A stretch of 64,000 nt of DNA from Yarrowia lipolytica. Lineage: Eukaryota > Ascomycota > Dipodascomycetes > Dipodascales. The notes below the pieces were generated by a model. It made no database searches. It was not told the DNA's origin and was given only the letters and a program-made list of their open reading frames with translations. How positions within the stretch are numbered: the first letter of the stretch is position 1; each line of letters starts with the position of its first letter. Shown here one piece after another: positions 52,450 through 63,589 of the stretch. Where the stretch lies: NCBI RefSeq assembly GCF_001761485.1, contig NC_090774.1, positions 2,480,001-2,544,000 on the forward strand, written 5' to 3'. Made by a program: the position numbers and the translations under genes.

Positions 52450-55400
52450 GGGGTTGTACGATGATGTAAAGTAAAATAAAATTGCACTGGTTAGAACGGG
52501 GTGAGATCGTGATGATCGTTACAAGTAATTGCTAGGTACGCAGTGCCGCGCGATTTCTTCAAACTGATGTAGTAGCTACTGTACGAATGCACGTTGGCAA
52601 AACCAGCCTGAACTGTGATACTGCGAGCCATCAGATCTGTGTGTAGAATACACTGAACCATTGCGGTCGACTATCGTGCGAAGTGCAAGTATTGTAATAG
52701 CGTTTCATGGTATATTACGAGTCTCCACTATAGACTCGACTTTTTTGAGGAGAATGTGAATGGTAATGTTGCAGTTACTGTATTCTGAACTATTTGGCAA
52801 TCAGGTTGGTTGTGAGAACCACTGTAGAGTTGTTATTAGTAAGAGTACGATACTTCTACAGCTAGGAAGTGGCAGCCAATCGCTAGATGTAATATAAATG
52901 TGAAGATCAGGTGTTGTTCGTCAGTATCAACAGGAGGTGCAGGAACCAATGTTATTCAGTGATTTGCTATTGATTCGAACAAGAAATGTAGAACATTAAA
53001 GAGTATCGACACTGAACAAACGACGATACAGTATGTACAGTAAGATGTATAAGCTGTAATATTTGTATGATTTTATACAGACAGAAACATAGACCAATAG
53101 ACTACAACAAGCGCTCCACTCTTGCGGGTTATACAATGAGAAGTCGCCGCAGTGGATACACACCAGCCATGGATGCGAACCGCTATACAATAACATTCAA
53201 GTTGCTGTTCTAAAATTCTGTACTTTAATAGCCTAGATGTACACAGTATACAGACAGGCATTTATGTACGCCAGATCAACCAAAGCTGTGAGAGGAGAAG
53301 TCAGGAATCAGTTCTGTAGCTCCCATAGAAAGATCAGCTTCCTATTGAAGAATCGGTTGGGGGCAGTTGAACTCAGCTCGATGAGACGCTTGACCACCTA
53401 CTCTGCTGTTGCTGCTGGAGGGAGAGACGCTGTTCAACAAGTTAGTTCCGCCAGCTGTTGAACTGTCTATCACAGAAAAATACCACATTAGTATATGAAC
53501 ATATGAGCAGAATGACGATCCAAAAAAGTCTACTTCTTTGGCTAGTTCAGTTACTCCGACACTCATTGTGCGGTTGCATTGTTATTACTCACTCGTAAGT
53601 TGACAAGAACAGGGAGGCAGACTGTTTGTTGAGTTATTGAGTCGTTAAATATTTTCCTTTCCAAATTTAATGGCATTTAGCGTCGATATTTAAGTCATTG
53701 TTGCTATATACTGTACTCGTTGATTGTATCTGAGAGGAAGTATCCATCCATCATAGAATGAGTTCTTGTACAAAGTACTACTTGTGTACAAGAAGGATGG
53801 GGCCAGCAGTTCATAAATACAAGTAAATCTCTTATTATAACCACAGTCACAAGTACCGCACAAGCAAATTGTTTATGGCACCTGAATTTATTTATTTTTC
53901 CTTCGTTAAATCGCCGCTTCTGCTTGCTCCACCATTCGTCGTCTGCGTTTACATAGTCCCCCAAGTTATGTTGTACAAGTGCAACGTCTCGAAAGCCCAT
54001 CGGAGAACTGTCGAATGATGATGAAGCCATAAATAAGCAAAACGATTTCAACTGGAACGCGTCACAATACTCTCTCTCTCGCTTGGACTCTCATTCTCTC
54101 TCTTACAAGTATCTCAGCGTTCTCAGACAAGGTTCCGATAAGGCATGATAAGGGCTGCGTGTCTGCGCACGAAATCAGGCCTCCAGAGACTGGAGATGGG
54201 CTGTTAGAAGCACACTACACTAAAGGTCAGACTGTCAAATGGATTACTTCTTATTACAAAACAATTGAAAATAACAAAAACGAGTACCTCAGTCTACCAA
54301 GCTGAGCCCCCTGAGCGTTGGGTAGACTACTACCTCGGTTATGAACAGCCTAGCTATATCGGCTACGAGTTCTCGTACTATAGCTCCAGCAGTTATTGGT
54401 GACACTAGGCTACTTTGTGGCTACAAAGCAGTTCAACAAAGGTGCCGTTTAAGAACTCGTGTTCAAGAGTAAGAGGGAAAACAAGTGCATCAAGAGACAT
54501 GTTAGTACAGTACTACAAGATCACCTACAATGTATCACAACTCAGGGTAAGGGCTACAAGTACACTTCACTAATGATCCCATCATTACTACTTGTAGACA
54601 TGCGCTCCATCGGAGTGCGACTTCCTTAGCATATGTTTAGCGCCTCCTTAGCGCTGTATATGTGTGTCTGAAAAGGTGAGATTAGAGCTAGCGAATCCGT
54701 TGGCACGGTAACATGGAGCTTTTGCGCTCTGCACAAGGGCCGTCTGCTTCCTGCCAGCGTCGTTTTCCTTCGCGTATTATCACCCCAGTGGAGACAAGGG
54801 TGGTTTACGTATTGATTCGGGCCGTCATTTGAACTGACTGCAAAGAAACCGATAACTGAACTCGTCTTCTTGGTAGGCAAAGCGAACCTCTGTTGTGCCA
54901 TGGAATTAAATGACAGAAAACGGTTTCCTTAGTGTCTATTGTACGTACATTATGTACTCGTCCTCGTACTAATAAGTAGTGCTGTCATGCTGACTGAAGC
55001 TGTTCAGAGATGTTCAACAGACCACCTCAGAGCGGTATCGCATGTCGGAGTTTTACGTTTCATCAGTCAATTGCTCTTCCACATTGCGGGAAACCAGCGC
55101 CGAAGCAGCTGTGCCCACCGCACCTCGTGTTTTGATGGCACGTGCAAAAACAACAAGTACGATTTTGTCACAGTTTCACGCACAATTTTTTTTTTTTTTT
55201 TTTTGCCAAACTCAAAGCGTCGGAAACAGGGGAATATACGGATCATCTTGGGTTCCGCAGAAAAAATGTTGCAGAGATGATAATGTGAGACAAAGAACTT
55301 ATATCCTGACAAGAACGGGGTTTTACTCGCCATACCGGCGCCAATCACGTGATTACACGATATACATGTTTTACTGACCTCAGTGGGGCCGCCCCATCTT

Positions 55401-56410
55401 CTCCAGTTGGCATTTTTTTGGCTCTTTTCCATCCCCACCACTCCTCCTCGGTTACCCACCGAGAAGCGCTTATGGTTTTGTAGGGAGTGGCTCAATTGCG
55501 CGGCTAATTTGAGCGTTACTTAGGCAGGGATATAAGCATGAGTGGGGGAGGATGATGTAGGAAGACACACACAAGGCCGATAATTGCGTGAGACCCTTGC
55601 AACTTCACGTGACGACGCCTCTTCCCACCCAGTCACATGACACCGTCTTCGGCCCAACGGTTAATGCCGGACCTCAGCCGTTTTGTTCCCCACATTACAT
55701 GCATGGACGGACGGTAAGTTCAGGTTTGGAGGCAGAGAGTTCGGAGCAAGACAGGAGGGAGCGATGTGTGGATGGGGCGTGGGAAAGGGTTGAAAAGTGT
55801 TTACAAATCAACAGGAGGATGGTTCAATGGTCCCACAATTAATCCTTTCATTCAATCCGCCCAAAAAACGTCCCCATATCATTACAACTACTGCTCCAAC
55901 ATCCGTTCTGCACCGAACATAAAGTTCCGTTAGACTCTCCTGTAGCTTGTCTCCAGAGCCTTGTCATCCAAGTGCAACGGATGCATGTCAAAGTCGTTTT
56001 CCCGGAGCGATATAAGTCCGGGAAAAGGCGTGGGATGCGACATAGCGGTTGTATGGTGGAAAATACGTGCTCGACGGGTTCGATAGAGGCTCCTCAACCG
56101 CCACACCATCCCGCTCTAACTCTACGCTTCCAGCCGCATATACTCTGGAACGGAAAGTGTAGTGTTTTTGCAAGCCAGTTTCTAACAGAGTTGGCTCCTA
56201 AAAACTCTTTTTGCAATCTGCTAAAATATACTAAAAGATATAAGTATCCAGAAGGATAGCGAGAGGTGAAGTGGGCTAGGAGAAGGAAGAGAGGCTCGAC
56301 AGCTACATACAAAAGCTCTCGATACAGACATTCTCGACACAGATTCAGTAACAAGCAGACGACCCAGACACAGACTCAGAAACATTTACCACTGACGATA
56401 CTCACCCAAC
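52450..56410. other. 4 kb gene-free interval upstream of the DHA1 transporter
   Basis: The largest gap in the window. Frames are short and match no family I know. Contents: GTAC words such as CTTGTACAAAGTACTACTTG (53764-53783), a T19 run (55186-55204), two TCACGTGA boxes (55345-55352, 55605-55612), and a TATA-like AAAATATACTAAAAGATATA about 170-190 bp before the transporter ATG. Confidence 0.5.
55186..55204. repeat. T19 homopolymer
   Basis: Nineteen uninterrupted T residues in the transporter upstream region. Confidence 0.9.
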
Positions 56411-58318
56411 ATGTCCATCCACTCGTCATCTTCCCATGACAAGGACATTGTCCAGATTGTGGAAGACTCCATAGGGCTGTCAAAAACAGATACCCGCTCA
56501 TCGCATGTTTCCAGGGCCTCCAAGGCCTCCCGAGCTGCCTCGGACTACCAGATAGACCACATTTACGGCGACATGGACCGTCGAGAAATCACGCTGGCCA
56601 GGCAAATCACCCGAGAAACAATTCTTAGTGCCTACCAGGAAAAGGTGCGGTCCCGTGCCTCTTCAATTATCAACGGCAAAATCGACCCGTCTACAGCGCC
56701 TCCTCCTCCTCTCAAAAACGGAGGAGATGGCTCACAGTTTTTGGATGTGGATCCAGAACTGGTTACGTGGGACGGAGACGAGGACCCTGAAAACCCCCAG
56801 AACTGGCACACATACAAAAAGGTGGCTACAACTGTCATTGTGTCACTCTACACATTCGTTTCTCCTCTCACATCTTCCATCATTTCTCCTGCAGTGCCTG
56901 CCATTGCTGCCGAATACAACGAAACGCGGCCTGTCGTGCAATCGCTCATGGTGTCCATCATGATTCTCGCCTGGGCCATTTGTCCACTGTTTGTGGCGCC
57001 TTTGTCGGAAATGTACGGCCGAAAAATCGTCATGGACGTGTCCATTCTAGTGCTACTGGCCTTCACTCTTGGTTGTGGAGGGGCTCAAAATACAGCCCAG
57101 ATGGCCGTCTGTCGATTCTTTGCAGGCGTGGGAGGTGCTGCTCCACTCTCTGTGGGCGCTGGTGTGCTGGCAGACCTGTATTCGCCCCAAAAACGAGGTA
57201 CTGCGTTGGCCTGGTACGCTATTGGACCCACTGTAGGCCCCGTTGTCGCTCCTATTGCTGCAGGATGGATCGTGCAAGAAACGAACACGTGGAGATGGGT
57301 CATGTGGGTCGACGGTATCTTTATTGGATGTGTCGCAGCATGTGGGTTTCTTTTTTACTCGGAAACTTATCCTCCTGTTTTGCTGCAGAGAAAGGCCAAG
57401 AAACTGAGAAAGGAGTCTGGAAATGACGACCTGCATACGATCTACGACATTGCAAGTGAACCTCTTTCTTCCAAACTCTACACTTCCATGACCCGACCTT
57501 TGCGTATCCTTGTGACCCATCCCATTGTTATGGGTCTCGGTCTGTTCATGGCTTTCACTTACGGCTTCATGTACATTATGATTGTGACTTTCCCTGCTCT
57601 ATGGACCGAGCGGTATGGCTTTTCACTGGGTATCATGGGTCTGACCTTCCTAGGCATGGGTATCGGCTTTCTGGCAGGCACATGGTTCTGGTGCGTCTAC
57701 ACCCAAAAAGTCTACATTAAATTACGAGACCAGAATGGTGGAGTTCCCAAACCCGAGTTCAGACTACCTTGCATCTTTGCTGCTCCCTTTTTGGAATGTA
57801 TTGGTCTCATTTGGTACGGCTGGAGTGCTGAGAGTCACGTCCATTGGATCATGCCCATCATTGGAACCGGTATTTTCTCTTTTGCAGTCATGGACGTGTT
57901 CCAGACAATCCAGACGTACTTGATTGACATGAACCCGCGGTTCTCAGCCTCGTATGTTGCCTCCGCCTCGCTGTTCAGATCGTTGTTTGGTTTCGCCATG
58001 CCCCTGTTTGGCAGACAAATGTACGACGCCATGGGATACGGCTGGGCCAACACAATGTGCGGCATTCTGGCGGTGGTGCTGGGTCTGCCTTTCCCCATCA
58101 TTGTGTGGTTTTACGGAGAACGGATCCGAAACCGCTTCGATAAGAAACTGGAAGCCTCGCAGGCCAAGAAGGACGAAAAGAACATGGAGAAGATGCGAAA
58201 GCGAGAACTGGAACGGGAGCTCAAGGAACAGGAGAAGCTGGATAAGGAGAAGAATGAACACGTGCATTTTGTTGCCGTGGAAACATCTCCTTCCATCAAA
58301 AATGAAGACTCCCTCTAA
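56411..58318 (+). CDS. MFS drug/polyamine antiporter, DHA1 family
   Basis: 635 residues from ATG 56411. Seen: a ~140-residue cytosolic N-terminus ending in the family signature WDGDEDPENPQNW, about 12 membrane spans, MFS motif A after span 2 (PLSEMYGRKIVMD), motif C-like GPTVGPVVAPIAAGW in span 5, and a highly charged C-terminal helix (KKDEKNMEKMRKRELERELK). This is the DHA1 group of proton antiporters that includes Tpo1-4, Flr1 and Qdr. Substrates in the group are drugs, polyamines and organic acids; sequence alone does not say which applies here. Expected location is plasma membrane or vacuole. The very long upstream region with two E-boxes may mean complex control. Confidence 0.88.
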   Translation: MSIHSSSSHDKDIVQIVEDSIGLSKTDTRSSHVSRASKASRAASDYQIDHIYGDMDRREITLARQITRETILSAYQEKVRSRASSIINGKIDPSTAPPPPLKNGGDGSQFLDVDPELVTWDGDEDPENPQNWHTYKKVATTVIVSLYTFVSPLTSSIISPAVPAIAAEYNETRPVVQSLMVSIMILAWAICPLFVAPLSEMYGRKIVMDVSILVLLAFTLGCGGAQNTAQMAVCRFFAGVGGAAPLSVGAGVLADLYSPQKRGTALAWYAIGPTVGPVVAPIAAGWIVQETNTWRWVMWVDGIFIGCVAACGFLFYSETYPPVLLQRKAKKLRKESGNDDLHTIYDIASEPLSSKLYTSMTRPLRILVTHPIVMGLGLFMAFTYGFMYIMIVTFPALWTERYGFSLGIMGLTFLGMGIGFLAGTWFWCVYTQKVYIKLRDQNGGVPKPEFRLPCIFAAPFLECIGLIWYGWSAESHVHWIMPIIGTGIFSFAVMDVFQTIQTYLIDMNPRFSASYVASASLFRSLFGFAMPLFGRQMYDAMGYGWANTMCGILAVVLGLPFPIIVWFYGERIRNRFDKKLEASQAKKDEKNMEKMRKRELERELKEQEKLDKEKNEHVHFVAVETSPSIKNEDSL

Positions 58319-58820
58319 CTCTAGCATTATTGAATATTTAATAACTGTGCATACTAATACATTTGAATAACGTAAGGCCGACAACGTAGTGTAAATAGTG
58401 CGATACACAAAGCTGATGTGCATGTTCAGCGTTGTATAGTAGTAGCTAACTACAAGTTGCCCTGGGAGGCTTGCGTTACTGGTATGGTGATGACCCAGAG
58501 AGAGACACAGGACACTCACACGTGCAATGTAGGATTTAGGACAACGAAAACTACAAGTATAATTAAAGGAGTCACAAGGCTACTGTACCTTCTTCTCATG
58601 GTGTCTTCTCAACATTGATGGGTTTCTACTAGCTACAACAACACATTACAAGTACTGTACTGTAGAACCTTATGATACCTTACTACCAACTAAATAACAG
58701 ACAATAAGGAGCATTAATAATTGCAACCAGATATCTACCATACTTATATCTATCAAAACGGGCTTTTTAAGATATCTTCCCGAATAAATTGAAAATTCAC
58801 TTTTTCTGGGCATAATCACT

Positions 58821-58907
58821 GACTGAGTGGCCAAGTTGGTTAAGGCGTACGACTGTTAGAAATATCTAGTCATCGTAAGATCGAGAGTTCGACCCTCTCC
58901 TCGGTCG
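58821..58907 (+). tRNA. tRNA-Asn(GTT) with 13-nt intron
   Basis: Cloverleaf by eye: acceptor GACTGAG pairs with CTCGGTC (one T-G), D arm GCC...GGC with AAGTTGGTTAA loop, anticodon stem TACGA/TCGTA, anticodon GTT at 58855-58857, variable loop AGATC, T arm GAGAG-TTCGACC-CTCTC, discriminator G. A 13-nt intron (58859-58871) sits one base 3' of the anticodon, the canonical place. The body closely matches yeast tRNA-Asn. A T5 terminator follows at 58909-58913. Confidence 0.95.
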
Positions 58908-58967
58908 ATTTTTGTCTAACGCACGGAATTTTTTTGCAGACCCTAGGAATAAGTCTCATGTCATGTA

Positions 58968-58999
58968 TATGCGCTCAAGTGGGTATGCGCTCAAGTGGG
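58968..58999. repeat. 16-bp tandem duplication
   Basis: Two perfect head-to-tail copies of TATGCGCTCAAGTGGG, 60 bp downstream of the tRNA gene. Confidence 0.9.
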
Positions 59000-59641
59000 G
59001 GTCAGGTGGGGGGTCCGACGTCCATGTGTGGAAGCCAAGTTTCATCAACTATAGCGAGATACCCCAGACACACTAAATTAGCCCCGGAAATCGTACCGTA
59101 GCACCCTTTTTTGAGCATCATCTGATGACAGGAACATCGGGCGACTGTCCGTTCCCTTCTCGTTAAAGCCTAAACGGGCGTTACCTGGTGAGCAATCCAA
59201 GGCTTGTTTCTTTGAGCTTGACAGCTGAGAGCTATTTTCCAGCGCTCATTTTACACTCATTAGGTTCGTTTTGGAGTAAGATGGGGGTCGCAGAATATAG
59301 GGTGGCATAACTGGGTGTTGTCAAGGTGGGCTGAAAAATGGGCGCTATCTTTTCATCAAGCAAAACTAAATCCAAGGTTGTTTTTTGGCTCAATACTGCT
59401 CACGTGACTCCACACAACTGGTCTCTGTGCTTGTCTTATCCGCCCCCCAAAAGACTGCCCTGTTTCACCTCATCTCCATCTCCAACTTTGCTTTTCTCTT
59501 GCCCTGTAACTAACCTTGTTGACCCCCACACTATTAAACTCTAATGTGCATACCCCACCAAACCAGGACCCAATAGAAAAGGACGTTTTTGTCGTGATCT
59601 CCACATCTTTCCACTAACACATCCATAACATCAACAACGTC

Positions 59642-61166
59642 ATGGTTTCCGTCGAAGAAGGTGAGTACAAAACGAAACATTCTTGCCGACCCATCTAACA
59701 CAGTCGCTAAACACAACTCCAAGGACTCTTGCTGGGTCATTTTGCATGGAAAGGCCTATGATCTGACCGAGTTCCTGCCTGAGCATCCTGGAGGACAGGC
59801 TATCATTCTCAAGTACGCTGGAAAGGACGCCACCAAGGCTTTTGACCCAATCCACCCTCGTGATGTGGTCGATAAGTTCTTGGATAAGGACAAGCACCTG
59901 GGAGAGGTGACTGGAGAGATTGCCGCCGAAGAAGAAGAGGAAGTCACTCCAGAGGAAAAGGCGCGTCTTGAGCGGTACGAGAACCGTCCTCCCCTCAGCC
60001 AGATCTTCAACTCGTTCGATTTTGAGTACGTGGCTAGACACACCATGTCTCCCAACGCATGGGCGTACTACTCTTCTGGATCCGATGACGAGATCACTGT
60101 CAGAGAAAACCACAGAGCCTTCCACAAAATCTGGTTCCGACCACGAGTGCTGGTAGATGTCAAAAACGTGGACATTTCCACCACCATGCTGGGCACAAAG
60201 TCATCCGTACCGTTTTACATCACCGCTACAGCTCTAGGTAAATTGGGCCATCCCGAGGGAGAAGTGGTGCTCACACGTGGAGCCGACAAGATGGATGTCA
60301 TTCAGATGATCCCCACTCTGGCCTCGTGCTCGTTCGACGAGATTGTGGACGCCGCCACAGACAAACAGACTCAGTGGATGCAGCTGTACGTGAACATGGA
60401 TCGAGAGGTGACCAAAAAGATTGTGCAGCACGCCGAAAAGCGGGGAGTCAAGGGTCTGTTCATCACTGTGGACGCTCCTCAGCTTGGACGACGAGAAAAG
60501 GACATGCGAACCAAATTCGGAGATCCTGGAGCTCAAGTTCAGCAGTCCGACGACTCTGTGGACCGATCTCAGGGAGCTGCTCGAGCCATTTCCTCGTTCA
60601 TCGACCCCTCTCTGTCGTGGAAGGACATCCCCTGGTTCCAGAGCATCACCAAGATGCCCATCATTCTCAAGGGTGTTCAGTGTGCTGAAGATGCGCTCAA
60701 GGCTGTGGAATACAAGGTGGACGGTATCCTGCTGTCTAACCATGGAGGTCGACAGCTGGAGTTTGCCCGGCCCTCAATCGAGGTGCTGGTCGAAGTCATG
60801 GCTGCTCTGAGGGCAAAGGGATGGCAGGATTACATCGAGGTGTACATTGACGGAGGTATAAGACGAGCCACTGACGTTATCAAGGCTCTGTGTCTGGGTG
60901 CCAAAGGAGTGGGTATTGGACGGCCTTTCCTGTATGCTATGAGCACATATGGAGAGGATGGCGTGTGCCATCTGATCCAGCTGCTCAAGGATGAGATGGA
61001 AATGAACATGCGTCTGATTGGAGCCACCAAGATTGAGGATCTCAACCCCAGCATGGTTGACCTCAAGAGCATCTTCACCCACTCGGCAGACACCGCTCGG
61101 GACATTCTGGGAGAGAATGTTTACCAACATATGGAGATGCCTCTTTTCAAGGGCAGCAAGCTGTAG
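59642..61166 (+). CDS. Flavocytochrome b2-like L-2-hydroxyacid dehydrogenase with C-terminal SKL (one intron)
   Basis: Exons 59642-59660 and 59704-61166 give 493 residues. The first exon plus GTGAGT...CTAACACAG splicing yields MVSVEEVAKHNSKDSCWVIL. Seen: a cytochrome b5 domain (heme motif HPGG in FLPEHPGGQAII), then an FMN-dependent alpha-hydroxyacid dehydrogenase barrel. Expected active-site residues are kept: Tyr in AYYSSGSDDE, Tyr in QLYVNMDRE, Asp in TVDAPQLGRREKD, Lys in ILKGVQ, and His and Arg in SNHGGRQLEF. Known relatives: yeast Cyb2, an L-lactate:cytochrome c oxidoreductase of the mitochondrial intermembrane space, and peroxisomal glycolate/hydroxyacid oxidases. Odd: there is no mitochondrial presequence, since the b5 domain starts at residue ~5, and the protein ends FKGSKL, a perfect PTS1 signal. 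Peroxisomal location is inferred; substrate and electron acceptor are unknown. Confidence 0.92.
59661..59703 (+). other. Intron of the flavocytochrome gene, 43 nt, phase 1
   Basis: Donor GTGAGT, acceptor CTAACACAG. The downstream frame on its own starts with GTG inside the intron, so the spliced start at 59642 is preferred. Confidence 0.93.
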
Positions 61167-61781
61167 ATATAGTGAATGAGCGCATGAGTATAGAAGTGTT
61201 AATAGTCGTAGTAGTCTGGTACATACACAGTATTTTCAGTGAATGACAGACTTGGTGTACGATTAAAACTGTTTTCAACCAAATACAAGTCTCAGGTACA
61301 TTTCCTTAGTAAGGGTGAGAGGAGGCTACATTAACACGACCACGTGCAAATGTATAGATTTCTCAAGCGCAGAGATACCAATATCATTCCAATCAGCGTG
61401 GAAGAGATAAGCTGACGCTACATTATGTATCTTATCTTCAGTTATCATAATACAACTACCAGAAAAATTCTGGTGCCTTTGATCACCAGAAACATGATAT
61501 TAACAAACAAATAGATAAGCTAATAAACAAATAGATTCATAATATATTCATGGTGAAGTGGTTGTGATCAGATGTCTCACAGCAGACCACTATCACAGCA
61601 GATTGCCGCCAATACTCATCTCTGATCCGTCTCGTCACCCTTTAGCGTGTATCTCAATAAATATCTATTACCTTTACATAATGATGCAGCCAGAGATTGA
61701 TGTACTTGTAGTTGAGTGGAAGTGGAGTGTTCTTGGGCGCTCTTTTCGTGGCTTTCTTGTTGCTCGCTCAGACAGGATCAA
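61167..61781. other. Convergent flavocytochrome-YKT6 3' region
   Basis: 615 bp, AT-rich, with likely 3' ends of both genes. No other gene was seen. Confidence 0.6.
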
Positions 61782-62384
61782 TCACATGAGAATACAGCAA
61801 CTGTTGGTCTTTTTAGCCTGCTTGAAGAAGATCTTGGATGACTGCGACAGAGCCTCGGACTTGTCCACAAGGGTGTCCAGTCGCTCGCCTCGAGCCAGCA
61901 CAGACTCGATGGTCTTGTGCAGCACAATCTTGGTTTCGTCCAGCTCCTGCTGCACTCGCATGATGGCATCGGCCTGGTGGGGGTCCTGGTACCGCTTGAC
62001 ATAGTCCTCCAGCTCGGGCATGGCCAGCTTGGAAGAGGCTTCCTTGGCGTTCTCCCACTCGGCCTTGGGGTGCTTAGTGAGATACTCCTCCAGCACTTTG
62101 TTGAGAAGGGTGTAGGCCACTCGAACGGGGTACTCCTGGTCGGTGATGATCACACCGCCCAGTCCGTCGCTTCGCAGGTAGGCGTGACCCACGTAGTCGT
62201 TCTCCTCGACTGACTGTCTCTGTCCAGGCTCAGTTCGAGGGATCACAGTCTCGGCCAGAAAAGTGAAGGCCTGGCCAACAGTCGATCTCTCGAACCACGA
62301 GTACGACGAGAGATCAGAGGCGGAGGCCAGCTGCACGGCCTCAGGCTTGTTTGGTCGCAGAATGCCAATGTAATACAGCTTCAT
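61782..62384 (-). CDS. YKT6: R-SNARE Ykt6
   Basis: 200 residues from [10 protein letters not shown] at 62384. The frame is open 72 nt more upstream, but Ykt6 proteins begin at this methionine. Seen: an N-terminal longin domain (~1-130), an R-SNARE helix with the zero-layer Arg in [18 protein letters not shown], no membrane span, and a C-terminal NSCCILM that supplies a prenylated CAAX cysteine preceded by a palmitoylated one. Length matches the family (about 200). Known role: lipid-anchored SNARE for ER-Golgi, Golgi, vacuolar and autophagosome fusion; essential in yeast. The promoter holds a 20-bp E-box palindrome. Confidence 0.96.
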   Translation of the reverse strand: MKLYYIGILRPNKPEAVQLASASDLSSYSWFERSTVGQAFTFLAETVIPRTEPGQRQSVEENDYVGHAYLRSDGLGGVIITDQEYPVRVAYTLLNKVLEEYLTKHPKAEWENAKEASSKLAMPELEDYVKRYQDPHQADAIMRVQQELDETKIVLHKTIESVLARGERLDTLVDKSEALSQSSKIFFKQAKKTNSCCILM

Positions 62385-63589
62385 TGGAGGTGTTGGGGTG
62401 TGGTGGTGTTGAGAAAAAGGAGGTTGGGCATGGCCAGTAGCTTCATGTTGTTCCACAGTCGTCGCTGAACCTTATTTAAGGGGGGGAGTGTTTAACCGAC
62501 AACAAAAAGTGGGACTGAAGGTTGCTGATGCTGGGGGGAGATGGACGTGTGTCGGCGTGTGGGCAGGTCTGTAGAGAATGTGGTCACATGATGGGCAGGT
62601 ATCACGCGACGGGATATATATTGTCACGTGACAATATGCCCAAAGCTCCCGCTCCAGTGTATAACTTCATGTTGTTCACATGCTGCAACTACCGGTAGGC
62701 GCATCTCTAGCCTACTGTACCTCTTTAACTGTTAACACGCTGAAAAGATCGATACTGAAATGTGAGTACGGTGCAAGAACCGGACTTGTACTGTAGCGAT
62801 ATAGGGGCAGTATAAGTTCGGTGCTGGTACCAGGTACGTGGAACAACTCATGTTGAGCCACATACCCTGTAGCAAGGTCACGTGAGTCGCAATATCATCA
62901 TATTATATAAACCATGACGTAACCCTGCTCTCGGTTCGTAGACCCCACTTGCTTACAGTTGCTGCACTGCCACAGTGGCAACGCGAGACGTGCGTGGGAT
63001 ATTATTCATTAGGGTGCGATGGGTGTGGTGTTCAATGATCTGAGAAAATCGCCGAAAATGTCGAAAAAAAATAATTTCGAATACATTCGCGTCGTCTAGA
63101 AAAAAAGGGGTTATAAGACGAATGAATCTTCTGCCCAATTTCTGCTAATCAATCAGTTTATTCTATCTAGGAACATCCCTTTTGCCACCTAGTCTGGGTT
63201 TCTCTCTATAGTACTTGAAGGATCTAAGTATTAAGATGAAATATTTATTAAGCACAACCAACCCATCTCTTTTGGAAGGGATTGTACAGTAGGAGGCAAT
63301 GTGATCAAAAACTATCGACGCTGTCCGTTACAAACAGTTGAGAAACAATTAAAATCTCTAGATACTCCGCTTACCTTTTTTAGACAGAGTCGGTCTTGGA
63401 AAGCTGTGTGGAAGTCTTACTGTAGCACCGCCCGACTTCAGTCTGTACAAGTACTGCAACATAAAGGTCAAAGGGGCGGCCAAGGGAAAGCAACTATCTA
63501 ACAGCCCCTGTCTAAACCACCCCGTCATAGTGTGCTTCTACCCAATAAATAATCTATCATCTATATAATGTCATCAAGTCATGGCAGAT
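62385..63589. other. YKT6 promoter / THI80 3' region
   Basis: 1.2 kb with two TCACGTGA boxes (62624-62631, 62878-62885) and no supported gene. Confidence 0.6.
62618..62637. promoter_or_regulatory. 20-bp perfect palindrome centred on CACGTG
   Basis: ATATTGTCACGTGACAATAT, 234 bp upstream of the YKT6 start. Every base pairs with its mate, giving a much longer dyad than an E-box needs. It is likely a bHLH (Cbf1-like) site. Confidence 0.55.

Larger units (their letters stand above)
58319..59641. other. Intergenic region with a tRNA gene
   Basis: 1.3 kb between the transporter stop and the flavocytochrome gene start. Holds tRNA-Asn (58821-58907), a 16-bp direct repeat, and the flavocytochrome promoter with one TCACGTGA (59400-59407). 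Confidence 0.6.

Noticed and set aside
53441-53600. Possible minus-strand donor GTGAGT with CTAAC downstream
   Set aside because: The AG is 12 nt from CTAAC, unlike the four real introns here where it is adjacent, and the joined reading has no recognisable product.
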